From Sedimentisphaerales bacterium (GTDB lineage: Bacteria; Planctomycetota; Phycisphaerae; Sedimentisphaerales; SG8-4), in contig JAFGJR010000314.1 in the NCBI GenBank assembly GCA_016928975.1, positions 1-6,912 of the forward strand: 6,912 nt of DNA, read 5' to 3'. Position numbers and translations under genes: made by a program. Positions 1-6,078 of this stretch are shown here, piece by piece; positions within the stretch are counted from its first letter, which is position 1, and every line of letters starts with the position of its first letter. The notes beneath the pieces were generated by a model. That model saw nothing but the letters and a program-made list of their open reading frames with translations. It was not told where the DNA came from and made no database searches.

Positions 1-222
1 CAGCTCGAGCAGGAGGGGATCATCGTCACGCGGGCGGGGGCGGGAGCGTTCGTCGCCGGGCTGGACAGCGCGTTGAGCCGGGCGGTGCGACGCAAGCTGA
101 TCTGCGACGAGCTGGAGCGGATCACCGTCGAGGCGTTTCATATGCAAATCGACCGGCAGACGCTGGCCGATTGGTTCCGCACGACGATGGAGAAATTCAA
201 CCTGACAGCGGGGAAGGAGTAG
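1..222 (+). CDS. GntR-family transcriptional regulator, YtrA-like, C-terminal part (5' end outside window)
   Basis: The frame is open from base 1 and ends at TAG 220-222, giving 73 residues. The first residues (LEQEGIIVTRAGAGAFVAG) match the end of a GntR winged-helix domain: the last helix and the beta wing, with the usual 'LE.EG.I.TR.G.G.FVA' pattern. About 50 residues of amphipathic helical tail follow (SRAVRRKLICDELERI, then LADWFRTTMEKF). That short tail is typical of the YtrA subfamily, whose members are about 120-130 residues and lack a large ligand-binding domain, so roughly 50 N-terminal residues are missing. YtrA-type proteins are dimeric DNA-binding repressors usually encoded first in the ABC-transporter operon they control. 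Here an ABC ATPase starts 28 bases downstream on the same strand, so autoregulation of this operon is likely. The operator would lie upstream of the window and cannot be seen. Family call is firm; function as local repressor is inference. Confidence 0.88.
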   Translation, partial: QLEQEGIIVTRAGAGAFVAGLDSALSRAVRRKLICDELERITVEAFHMQIDRQTLADWFRTTMEKFNLTAGKE

Positions 223-250
223 GCCGCGTAGATGTGCAGCGAGGGCGGAA

Positions 251-1207
251 ATGGACAGCGGTGACAACAAACAGGCCGGCGTGGTCGAGTGCCGCGAGGT
301 CACCAAGGTGTACGAAGGCGCCGGGGCGGGGGGCAAGGCGTCGGTTCGCGCGCTGGACAATGTCTCGCTCCGCGTGGAGGGCGGGACCATCATCGGCCTG
401 ATCGGGCCGAACGGAGCCGGCAAGAGCACACTCCTGGGCCTGATCGCGGGTCTGCTCTTCCCGACCGGCGGTACGGTTCGCGTCTGTGGCCATCCGGCGC
501 GTTCGCTGGAGGCTCGGCGCAGCCTCGGCTACGTCCCCGAGTCGCCGGCGTTCCTGCCTCGGTACAGTGCACGTGCCGTGCTGAGGCATCACGCCGCTCT
601 GCACGGCCTGTCCCGCCGCGCCGGCGCGGACGAATCGGAGAGATTGCTGGCGCAATTGCGGCTCCAGGAATACGCCGATCGCGCCGTCGGCGGGTTCTCT
701 CAGGGGATGAGGCAACGGCTTGCCCTGGCCGTCGCGCTGCTGGACCGGCCGAGACTACTGCTTCTGGATGAGCCGAGCAACGGCCTCGACCCGATCGGCG
801 TGATCGAGCTGCGCCGTGTGCTCACCGAGGTCCGCCAGTCCGGGGCGACCGTGCTCATCAGCTCCCACCGACTGGGCGAGCTGGAGAAGCTGACATCGGA
901 GTACGTCTTTCTGCACCGGGGTCGGATCGTCCAGTTCAACGGCGAAATGCCCGTCGGACAGAAGCTGCGCCTGCGGATCGACTTCTTGCCTGGCCGTCCC
1001 GACGTGGATGAGGAGACGCTGGCGCCTTACGGGCCTCTGGAGAAGTCCGAGACGCACCTGGTCGTCGGCGTGGACGACATGCAGAGAGTCCCCCACGTCG
1101 TCCGCGCCTTGGTGAAGGGCGGGATTGACATCGTCGGTGTTGCTCTCGAACTGCAAGACATCGAACAGACCTTTGTGCATCTCTGCCATGAAAGGAGCAC
1201 GTCATGA
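251..1207 (+). CDS. ABC transporter ATP-binding protein (first ATPase of the operon)
   Basis: A 318-residue cytoplasmic ATPase that should energise an ABC-2-type membrane transporter. Visible motifs in order: Walker A GPNGAGKST (52-60); YVPE (94-97) where the Q-loop Gln is usual, so Glu replaces Gln, as in many ABC-2 ATPases; signature FSQGM (149-153), a variant of LSGGQ keeping the Ser and second Gly; Walker B LLLLDEP (169-175) with catalytic Glu174; D-loop NGLD (177-180); switch His206 in SSH. Residues 236-318 form the C-terminal extension common in this family. The ATG at 251 is preceded by GAGGG at 241-245, five bases away; residues 14-45 already align with the first strands of the fold, so the start cannot be much later. 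The stop overlaps the next gene's ATG (ATGA, 1204-1207), suggesting translational coupling to the permease. All catalytic residues look intact. Substrate unknown. Confidence 0.95.
   Translation: MDSGDNKQAGVVECREVTKVYEGAGAGGKASVRALDNVSLRVEGGTIIGLIGPNGAGKSTLLGLIAGLLFPTGGTVRVCGHPARSLEARRSLGYVPESPAFLPRYSARAVLRHHAALHGLSRRAGADESERLLAQLRLQEYADRAVGGFSQGMRQRLALAVALLDRPRLLLLDEPSNGLDPIGVIELRRVLTEVRQSGATVLISSHRLGELEKLTSEYVFLHRGRIVQFNGEMPVGQKLRLRIDFLPGRPDVDEETLAPYGPLEKSETHLVVGVDDMQRVPHVVRALVKGGIDIVGVALELQDIEQTFVHLCHERSTS
1191..1197 (+). promoter_or_regulatory. Shine-Dalgarno for the first permease
   Basis: AAAGGAG lies inside the 3' end of the upstream ATPase gene, six bases before ATG 1204. It supports that start, which overlaps the ATPase stop codon by four bases, and is the best ribosome binding site in the operon. 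Confidence 0.75.
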
Positions 1208-1938
1208 AGGCCTGTGCACTGATCGCGGAGACGTTTCTGCGCAAGTCGAGCATTCGGTTTGTGCACGCGTGCTGGCTGGGGACCTATGCGGCGGTCTTCC
1301 TGATTCCCATGTCGCCGGAGGCGTGGCAGTGGGGGGGCTTTGTGTTCGTGTGGAGCGGATGCCTGCTGCCCCTGGCGATCAGCGCCGGCATCTTCGGCGA
1401 CGATATCGCGTCCGGCCGGATTCGCATGGTGGCGACCGAGCCGATCCGGTTGTGGGAGCTGTACGTCTACCGATTCCTGGGCATGTCCTTGCAGGCGGCA
1501 GGGCATCTCCTGGCGGCTGGGGCGGTGATTCTGCTGTTGCATGCGCTCACGGGCCGGGGCGGTGTTGACCACTTCGCCGCGTGGCTGCTTGCCTCCTGGC
1601 TGATCTTCAACGCCTGGGCGGCACTGTCGGCGTCCGTATCCGTGGTCGTCAGCCGCGATCACAATTCCATGCTGTTGATCCTGGCCACGATTGCGGCGGT
1701 GTTTCCGCTGTATATGCTCCTGCTGTTCTTTGAGGACAGCATTACCACGAAAGTCTACCTGGGAATTCTGCGCTATGCCGGTCCGCCGGTGGAGTTGCTC
1801 GTGCGGATGGGCCGGGGCAAATGCAGCCTGGCGGGAGGCATCGCTAATACTGCTTACAGTGTCATGCTGACGGCTGTTTACGGCCTGGGCGGAATTCTGT
1901 TGCTGAACAGGCGGGAGTTCACGTATGTCGCCGATTGA
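1204..1938 (+). CDS. ABC-2-type transporter permease subunit (first permease)
   Basis: A 244-residue integral membrane protein with about six hydrophobic segments, near residues 19-36, 44-63, 92-113, 124-148, 155-176 and 214-234. Between the second and third lies a cytoplasmic stretch, FGDDIASGRIRMVATEPIRL (64-83), with the 'D...G.....L..P..R' pattern typical of the coupling region of ABC-2 permeases that touches the ATPase. There is no signal peptide and no large extracytoplasmic domain. The ATG overlaps the stop of the upstream ATPase and has a strong AAAGGAG six bases before it, so the pair is probably translationally coupled and may assemble together. Sequence is weakly conserved in this class, so substrate (lipid, peptide, antibiotic or other) cannot be assigned. 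The call rests on topology, the coupling motif and position between two ATPase genes. Confidence 0.85.
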   Translation: MKACALIAETFLRKSSIRFVHACWLGTYAAVFLIPMSPEAWQWGGFVFVWSGCLLPLAISAGIFGDDIASGRIRMVATEPIRLWELYVYRFLGMSLQAAGHLLAAGAVILLLHALTGRGGVDHFAAWLLASWLIFNAWAALSASVSVVVSRDHNSMLLILATIAAVFPLYMLLLFFEDSITTKVYLGILRYAGPPVELLVRMGRGKCSLAGGIANTAYSVMLTAVYGLGGILLLNRREFTYVAD

Positions 1939-1980
1939 GAGTACGATGATGTCCCAGTCGGCTGTGCAAGAGGGTTCGCT

Positions 1981-2895
1981 ATGAATGACAAACCGATTGT
2001 CGTCGAGGATCTGGTCAAGTACTACGACGGACGGTGCGTGCTGGACGGCATCCGCCTGGAGGTGCCGCGCGGGTGCATCTACGGCCTGCTCGGGCGCAAC
2101 GGATCGGGCAAGACCACGATGATCCGCATCCTGCTGGGCCTGGAGCCGCCCACGCGGGGCCGCACGTTCGTCCTGGGCGAAGAGTCGTCGCGGCTGTCGG
2201 CACGGGCACACGGGCGCGTCGGCTACGTCGCGGAGGGACATCATCTGATCCAGAGCTACCGGGTCGGGCGGCTCATCGGCCTGTGCAAGGGCCTGTCGCT
2301 CCAGTGGAACGACGAGTTCTTCGGGCGCCTGGTCGAGACGTTCCGGCTGCCGATGGACCGCAGGGTCCGCGAGCTGTCCGCCGGGATGCGGGCCCAGCTC
2401 AACCTCGCGCTGGCCATGGCGATCGACCCCGAGATGTTGATCCTTGACGATCCCACCCTCGGCCTGGACACCGTCACCCGCCGGCAGTTCCTCGAGCTGG
2501 CGATCGACGTGATTCAGCGACAGGGCCGGACGATCCTGTTCAGCTCGCACATCCTCGGCGACGTCGAGCGGATCGCCGACCGCGTCGGCATCCTCGTCGC
2601 CGGCAAGCTCGCCGTGGATTGCACCCTGGAGGAGCTCAAGGACCGCGTCAGGAAGCTCCGCGTCATCTTCCCCGAGCGAGTCCCCGACGATTTGTATATG
2701 ACGGATATCATTCATCGGCAAAGCCAGGGCCGAGAGATGGTCCTGACCGTCGCCAACTGGAACGCGCAGAAGCGGGTCATCCTCGAAACATTCAAGCCCC
2801 AGAGCTGCACGGAAATGCCGATGTCGCTGGAGGACATCTTCATCGAGTGCACCCGGCCCGCTTCAGCCCCGGTTTTGCAGGAAAGCGAGGTGTGA
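1981..2895 (+). CDS. ABC transporter ATP-binding protein, YtrB/CcmA-like, with Asp at the catalytic Glu position
   Basis: A 304-residue cytoplasmic ATPase. Motifs: aromatic Y14/Y15 in the A-loop region; Walker A GRNGSGKTT (38-46); YVAE (82-85) at the Q-loop, where Gln is usual; signature LSAGM (132-136), close to consensus; Walker B MLILDDP (152-158), where Asp157 replaces the catalytic Glu; D-loop LGLD (160-163); switch His190 in SSH. Residues 210-290 form a C-terminal extension ending MSLEDIFIECT, the usual tail of ABC-2 ATPases. The ATG at 1981 has AAGAGGG at 1968-1974, six bases away, and follows the first permease by 42 bases; the second permease starts one base after its stop. The Glu-to-Asp change usually slows ATP hydrolysis, so this subunit may be the weaker partner in a heterodimer with the first ATPase. 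That pairing is inference; two separate homodimers are also possible. Confidence 0.95.
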   Translation: MNDKPIVVEDLVKYYDGRCVLDGIRLEVPRGCIYGLLGRNGSGKTTMIRILLGLEPPTRGRTFVLGEESSRLSARAHGRVGYVAEGHHLIQSYRVGRLIGLCKGLSLQWNDEFFGRLVETFRLPMDRRVRELSAGMRAQLNLALAMAIDPEMLILDDPTLGLDTVTRRQFLELAIDVIQRQGRTILFSSHILGDVERIADRVGILVAGKLAVDCTLEELKDRVRKLRVIFPERVPDDLYMTDIIHRQSQGREMVLTVANWNAQKRVILETFKPQSCTEMPMSLEDIFIECTRPASAPVLQESEV

Positions 2896-2896
2896 C

Positions 2897-3517
2897 ATGT
2901 GGACCCTGATCGGTCGTGAGCTTCGCGACCATGCTCCTCATATCGTGCTGGCAGGTTTCGTCAGCACCTTCACGATTATCATCGCGGCCGTAGTGGCCAC
3001 GTGGGGCATGACGGAGGTCTGGCAGGGGATCGCCGCCGCGATGATGCCCCTGCTCTTCGCCGTATTCTGCATGCTCGGCACATCGCAGATGTACACGGAT
3101 CGTGCGAACCGCGTCTCCGCCTTGCTGGCCACGTCGGCGGTGACTCGCAACGGAATTCTGGCGGCGAGAGTCCTTTCCGGCGCTCTGGTCATTCTGGCGA
3201 CGCTCGTCCCCATTCTGATCACGATCCTGGTCATCCTCTGGATGATTGGATCGCCGCTCTCCCTGCGCTGGGGGGCCATCGTGGAGGTGTTCACGACCGC
3301 GGTGCTGGCCAGCTTCGCCTGCTACTGTGCCGGCCTGCTGTCGGGCTGGACAGCGAACCGGGTGATCCCTGTCCTTGGCATTTTCTTTGGCGTGTTGCTG
3401 CTTCTGCTGCTCGTCGTCGTCAAGGGTATGGGAATCGCGGCGATCCTGCTCCTGGTGCTGTTCAGTGTCGCATGCCTGTCGAACGTATGGCATCGATACA
3501 CATCCGTTTCGTTGTAG
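2897..3517 (+). CDS. ABC-2-type transporter permease subunit (second permease)
   Basis: A 206-residue membrane protein with about six hydrophobic segments, near residues 15-35, 44-62, 92-117, 125-148, 155-175 and 178-196. The cytoplasmic stretch between the second and third, from MYTDRANR (65-72) to AARVLSG (89-95), resembles the ABC-2 coupling helix region ('..D...G....L...P......ilaaK....'). The ATG at 2897 follows the ATPase stop by a single base and has GCGAGG six bases upstream, within the end of the ATPase gene, so translation is probably coupled. At 206 residues it is short but within range for a six-helix core without extra domains. It differs clearly from the first permease, which fits a heterodimeric membrane channel or two different transporters. 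Substrate unknown. Confidence 0.85.
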   Translation: MWTLIGRELRDHAPHIVLAGFVSTFTIIIAAVVATWGMTEVWQGIAAAMMPLLFAVFCMLGTSQMYTDRANRVSALLATSAVTRNGILAARVLSGALVILATLVPILITILVILWMIGSPLSLRWGAIVEVFTTAVLASFACYCAGLLSGWTANRVIPVLGIFFGVLLLLLLVVVKGMGIAAILLLVLFSVACLSNVWHRYTSVSL

Positions 3518-3526
3518 AGGTCGGCT

Positions 3527-5194
3527 ATGAATGTGCGAAGGTACAGGGCTCTGAACGTTGTGGCGACTGGCTTGCTCGTGCTGATCGTGACATCGATTGT
3601 TCTGTTCTGGGCGAGGTGGGGCTGTGAGTCCGCGCGCTACGAGATGCTTCCTGAGCAAGCTCGAGAGATTCGAATCGAGATGCCCGGTTTCCTCCGCCCG
3701 AAAGCAGCAGGGGCAGAACCCAACGCCATTCCCTTCACCTTTGCGGCCTCGATGAGGCCGGGGGAAACGCTGGCCGAGGGGCTGGGCCTGCGGCAGTATT
3801 GGAATGCCCACAATCTCGAAAAGCGGGATTCTCGCGTGGTGGTCTGGAGCAGGGAGGACATGGGGCTGCGGCTCTATTATGATCGATCTCTGGGCGTGAT
3901 GGTCTACCACTTCTCCGTTCCCGTGCCCCAGGCCAGTGGAAGGTATGTGAGCAAGAAGGTCGTCCACTATGCCGGCCCCAAGGGGATCTCGGACCGGCCG
4001 GAGGACAAGCTGGGCCGGTTCCACGATCCTATCGTACGATTGATCGGAGGCGACCTTGAGCGCCCGGTTCTGTATGACCGCGGCCTCCATCGATTCTTCG
4101 TCATCGACTGGCGCGGCAGGACCGTCCAGGAAGGCAAGCCGGTGGCCGCCGGGGCTGACAGGCCGGTCGATTTCGATTGGCCTCGCAAGCAACCGGCATG
4201 CCTGCGCCTGGCCCTTGACACCCAAGAGCCTCACGTCACGTTTGGCAAGGAGCCAGACCGGACCATCGTGCTCGATGCCGCGGGGAATCTGCGGATGCTC
4301 GATCTCCAGACGCTGGAATATGCCGGCCTTGCCGGGGCACTGCCCAGTCCCGCAACCCTGTTCCCATCCTACAGGCGGGCAACGCCGGACGATCTGTTCG
4401 CGTACGAGGTCCATCCCGTGTTCTCAAGCAGAGGCGATGTGTACGCCGGCTGTGCCGTGGCGGCGCTGTCGCGGGACGCCGCCGCCATGAGAGTGGAAGT
4501 GTTCGATGCCAACGGCACAAGTATCGCTGCGCGTGAGAGCCTGCTTCCCCCTGACGGGGTAGGCGTGAGCGGCCTCGGCGAGCGGCGGGGATCCCGCTCC
4601 ACCGTGGACGCTCTGTATTTCGAATTGCCCAACGCGCCGGTGCTGACGGCAGCCAAATTCATCCTGGAGAGCCTGCATCCGCCGGCGCTGCTGTGGCTGT
4701 CTTACTTCACGGCGTCGAGCTTCGAAGCGACAAGCGGCTACCGATCGCTCTTCCTGCTGCCGAATTCGTTTGCCGCGATGAGTGCGCGCGACGTCGGGCT
4801 CTGGTGGCTTCCCCGTTTCGTGAGGGCATTGTTGTTTCTGCTGCCCGGCGTGGTGCTGGGCGGGCTGCTCTCGCGGCTCGTCAGCCGTGACGCGCAGCGG
4901 CTGGGCATGTCCACCCGGGCCAGACGCCTCTGGATGGCGGCCACGGTCGTGTTCGCTCTGCCGGCGTACGTTACCTTCGAGATCACGCGGACCAGAGTCG
5001 CGCGCGTGACCTGCCAGAACTGCGGTCGCGACCGCCGGGTGGACATGGAAAGATGCCATCGTTGCGGTAGCCCCTGGGTTGTCCCCGATCTGATTCCCCC
5101 GGCCTGGCGCGTGATCGGCCAGCCGGAGGAACAGCCCGGCAACGATCCCGCCCCGCACTCGGAGGAGAGGATTCCCGGAAAGTCAGAAGTGTGA
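3527..5194 (+). CDS. Membrane-anchored hypothetical protein with large extracytoplasmic domain and C-terminal zinc ribbon
   Basis: A 555-residue protein whose family I cannot name. It starts with a basic N-terminus and one hydrophobic helix (about 10-29), followed by some 350 mostly polar residues with many short beta-like strands and 'D..G' turns (for example VIDWRG 192-197, VLDAAGN 248-254, VFDANG 325-330), suggesting a beta-rich or propeller-like domain outside the membrane. A weakly hydrophobic stretch (384-397) and two clear helices (about 428-449 and 468-486) follow. The C-terminal part has CQNCG (496-500) and CHRCG (510-514), a CxxC-x10-CxxC zinc ribbon in a basic context, then a polar, Pro/Glu-rich tail. 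The ATG has AGAGG six bases upstream and lies nine bases after the second permease, so it belongs to the transporter operon. A role as accessory, sensor or scaffold subunit is inference; domain layout is what the sequence shows. Its last codons lie in a 7-base periodic array. Confidence 0.85.
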   Translation: MNVRRYRALNVVATGLLVLIVTSIVLFWARWGCESARYEMLPEQAREIRIEMPGFLRPKAAGAEPNAIPFTFAASMRPGETLAEGLGLRQYWNAHNLEKRDSRVVVWSREDMGLRLYYDRSLGVMVYHFSVPVPQASGRYVSKKVVHYAGPKGISDRPEDKLGRFHDPIVRLIGGDLERPVLYDRGLHRFFVIDWRGRTVQEGKPVAAGADRPVDFDWPRKQPACLRLALDTQEPHVTFGKEPDRTIVLDAAGNLRMLDLQTLEYAGLAGALPSPATLFPSYRRATPDDLFAYEVHPVFSSRGDVYAGCAVAALSRDAAAMRVEVFDANGTSIAARESLLPPDGVGVSGLGERRGSRSTVDALYFELPNAPVLTAAKFILESLHPPALLWLSYFTASSFEATSGYRSLFLLPNSFAAMSARDVGLWWLPRFVRALLFLLPGVVLGGLLSRLVSRDAQRLGMSTRARRLWMAATVVFALPAYVTFEITRTRVARVTCQNCGRDRRVDMERCHRCGSPWVVPDLIPPAWRVIGQPEEQPGNDPAPHSEERIPGKSEV

Positions 5195-5257
5195 TGCGGG
5201 ATGTGTGAAGGGAGATGTGGGAGGACTTCGAGCTTCAAGAATCGAACATCAACCTTC
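5186..5257. repeat. Degenerate heptanucleotide array with an orientation switch
   Basis: From the stop codon of the preceding gene the sequence falls into 7-base units. On the + strand, units begin GAA or GAT at 5186, 5193, 5200, 5207 and 5214, with a weaker GAG at 5221. From 5227 the same spacing continues as TTC or ATC triplets at 5227, 5234, 5241, 5248 and 5255, which read GAA or GAT on the - strand. The array is therefore two runs of GAW-N4 units facing each other, joined near 5221-5229. The four other bases of each unit vary widely. Only the phase and the GAW triplet are conserved, so this is a degenerate array rather than a perfect satellite. Function unknown. Confidence 0.6.
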
Positions 5258-5366
5258 AGAACTGGGAACCGCCGTCTGCGCTCTCTGTCCAATAATTGTG
5301 TTGGATATTCGATCTTCCTGTTACCTCGAAGGGAGGGTCGGCCTTGTATAGGTGAGGACCAAACTG
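5195..5366 (+). other. Intergenic region between the transporter operon and the sigma factor gene
   Basis: This 172-base gap holds the right-hand part of the heptanucleotide array and then about 100 bases of ordinary sequence. I see no hairpin followed by a T tract, so the transporter operon has no recognisable intrinsic terminator here, and no convincing sigma-70 promoter. The sigma gene may be read from upstream or from a promoter type I do not recognise. GTGAGGA at 5352-5358 near the right end is the likely ribosome binding site of the sigma gene. Confidence 0.5.
5352..5358 (+). promoter_or_regulatory. Shine-Dalgarno that decides the start of the sigma factor gene
   Basis: GTGAGGA stands eight bases before ATG 5367. 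The same frame could also open at the GTG at 5352, but that GTG is inside this ribosome binding site and has no good site of its own, so ATG 5367 is preferred. Confidence 0.6.
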
Positions 5367-5924
5367 ATGAGTGACGATCGCGCAACCATTCCGTTTCTCG
5401 CCGAGGCCCGGTCGGGCGACCGGGTGGCGCTGGGCAAGCTCGCCGGCATGGTCTGGGATCGCGTCTACTCGTTCGCCTTCCGGACCACGCTGGACCACAA
5501 TGGCGCCGAGGATGTCGTCCAGGAGACCCTGCTGGCGATGCTCTGCCGGTTGGGCGCCCTGCGCGACAACCGGCGATTCTGGCCCTGGGTCTACCGGATC
5601 GCCTGGAGCAAGATCCAGAACGGCCACCGCGACCGCCGCCTGCGGTCCAGCCTCGAAACCAGGCGGCTCGACGCCGTCCGGCGCGACGGCGCAAGCAACG
5701 ACACACCGCTGGACGTGCAGGTTCGCGGGGAAACACTGGAACAGGTCACCGTCGCCGTCAGCCGGCTCAGCCCGGAGCACCGCGACATCCTGGAGCTGCG
5801 CTGCTACGACCAGCTTGACTACGGCGAAATCGCCGCCCGCACCCGGACGACCCCCGCCCAGGCCCGCACCCGCTTCCACCGCGCCAAGCACTCCCTGAAG
5901 ACCCGCCTCGCCTGCTGCGTGTAG
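5367..5924 (+). CDS. RNA polymerase sigma factor, ECF subfamily
   Basis: A 185-residue sigma factor that would direct RNA polymerase to a set of stress or envelope-related promoters. Sigma region 2 covers about residues 24-92: AEDVVQETLLAML (47-59) is the core-binding helix of region 2.2, and FWPWVYRIAWSKIQN (71-85) corresponds to the conserved 'W...IA.N...' stretch of regions 2.3-2.4 that melts and reads the -10 element. A linker rich in Arg and Asp follows (90-125). Region 4 (about 125-181) has LSPEHRDILELR (134-145) and the helix-turn-helix core YGEIAARTRTTPAQARTRFHRAKHSL (152-177) that reads the -35 element. Length is normal for ECF proteins. I chose ATG 5367 because GTGAGGA precedes it by eight bases; a GTG at 5352 would add five residues. 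No anti-sigma gene follows; a terminator does. The target regulon cannot be inferred. Confidence 0.92.
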   Translation: MSDDRATIPFLAEARSGDRVALGKLAGMVWDRVYSFAFRTTLDHNGAEDVVQETLLAMLCRLGALRDNRRFWPWVYRIAWSKIQNGHRDRRLRSSLETRRLDAVRRDGASNDTPLDVQVRGETLEQVTVAVSRLSPEHRDILELRCYDQLDYGEIAARTRTTPAQARTRFHRAKHSLKTRLACCV

Positions 5925-5941
5925 GGTGTGCCATGCACACC
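5925..5941. repeat. Perfect 7-bp inverted repeat directly after the sigma factor stop codon
   Basis: GGTGTGC (5925-5931) and GCACACC (5935-5941) are exact reverse complements separated by CAT. In RNA this makes a 7-bp hairpin beginning at the first base after the TAG. No T tract follows directly, so it is not itself an intrinsic terminator; it could protect the 3' end of the message or be a protein-binding site. Confidence 0.65.
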
Positions 5942-5981
5942 GATGCGCGGTGCCCGGCGGCGTTCGGGGCGTCTTTTTTTT
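5942..5981 (+). terminator. Probable Rho-independent terminator of the sigma factor gene
   Basis: A GC-rich segment is followed by eight T residues (5974-5981). A plausible stem pairs GATGC (5942-5946) with GCGTC (5969-5973, one G-U pair) and continues as CCCGG (5953-5957) with TCGGG (5964-5968, one G-U pair), leaving a six-base bulge on the left arm and a six-base loop. The stem is imperfect, but GC-rich pairing ending right at a T8 run is the classic arrangement. The perfect hairpin at 5925-5941 lies just upstream and could form as well. Confidence 0.6.
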
Positions 5982-5984
5982 GCC

Positions 5985-6013
5985 TTGACGCACCACGAGC
6001 CGTTGCATAGTCT
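5985..6013 (+). promoter_or_regulatory. Candidate sigma-70-type promoter for the SUMF1-domain gene
   Basis: TTGACG (5985-5990, five of six matches to the -35 consensus) is followed after 17 bases by TAGTCT (6008-6013, which keeps the important T, A and final T of the -10 box). It lies three bases after the terminator T tract, in the only gap before the next gene. Transcription would start near 6020 and give a leader of about 59 bases. The -10 element is weak, so this is a candidate only. Confidence 0.5.
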
Positions 6014-6078
6014 GCAACTCAATCGAGATGTGCGTATTGTCAGCAGCAATGTGAAGCTGAAACGGAAAGGGGATTGGT

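Noticed and set aside
171..401. 76-codon open frame on the + strand bridging the GntR and ATPase genes
   Set aside because: It overlaps two well-supported genes in another frame and its product is Arg/Ser/Ala-rich with no motif.
1027..2721. 564-codon open frame on the - strand
   Set aside because: It lies antisense to the first permease and both ATPases, which have unmistakable motifs. Its translation is rich in Gln, Arg, His and Asp without domains, as expected from the complement of GC-rich genes.
2840..4414. 524-codon open frame on the - strand
   Set aside because: It is antisense to the second permease and the 555-residue protein. The + strand has ribosome binding sites and membrane helices; the reverse translation is low-complexity and has no recognisable fold.
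5296..5350. Possible promoter for the sigma factor gene (TTACCT 5321-5326 with TTGTAT 5344-5349, or TTGTGT 5296-5301 with TGTTAC 5319-5324)
   Set aside because: Each box matches the consensus at only about three of six positions, apart from TTGTGT, and the first pair would put the start site on the ribosome binding site. Chance matches of this quality are common.
6028..6054. Eight-codon leader frame (MCVLSAAM) upstream of the SUMF1-domain gene
   Set aside because: It has no clear ribosome binding site and no attenuator-like residue run or terminator follows it.
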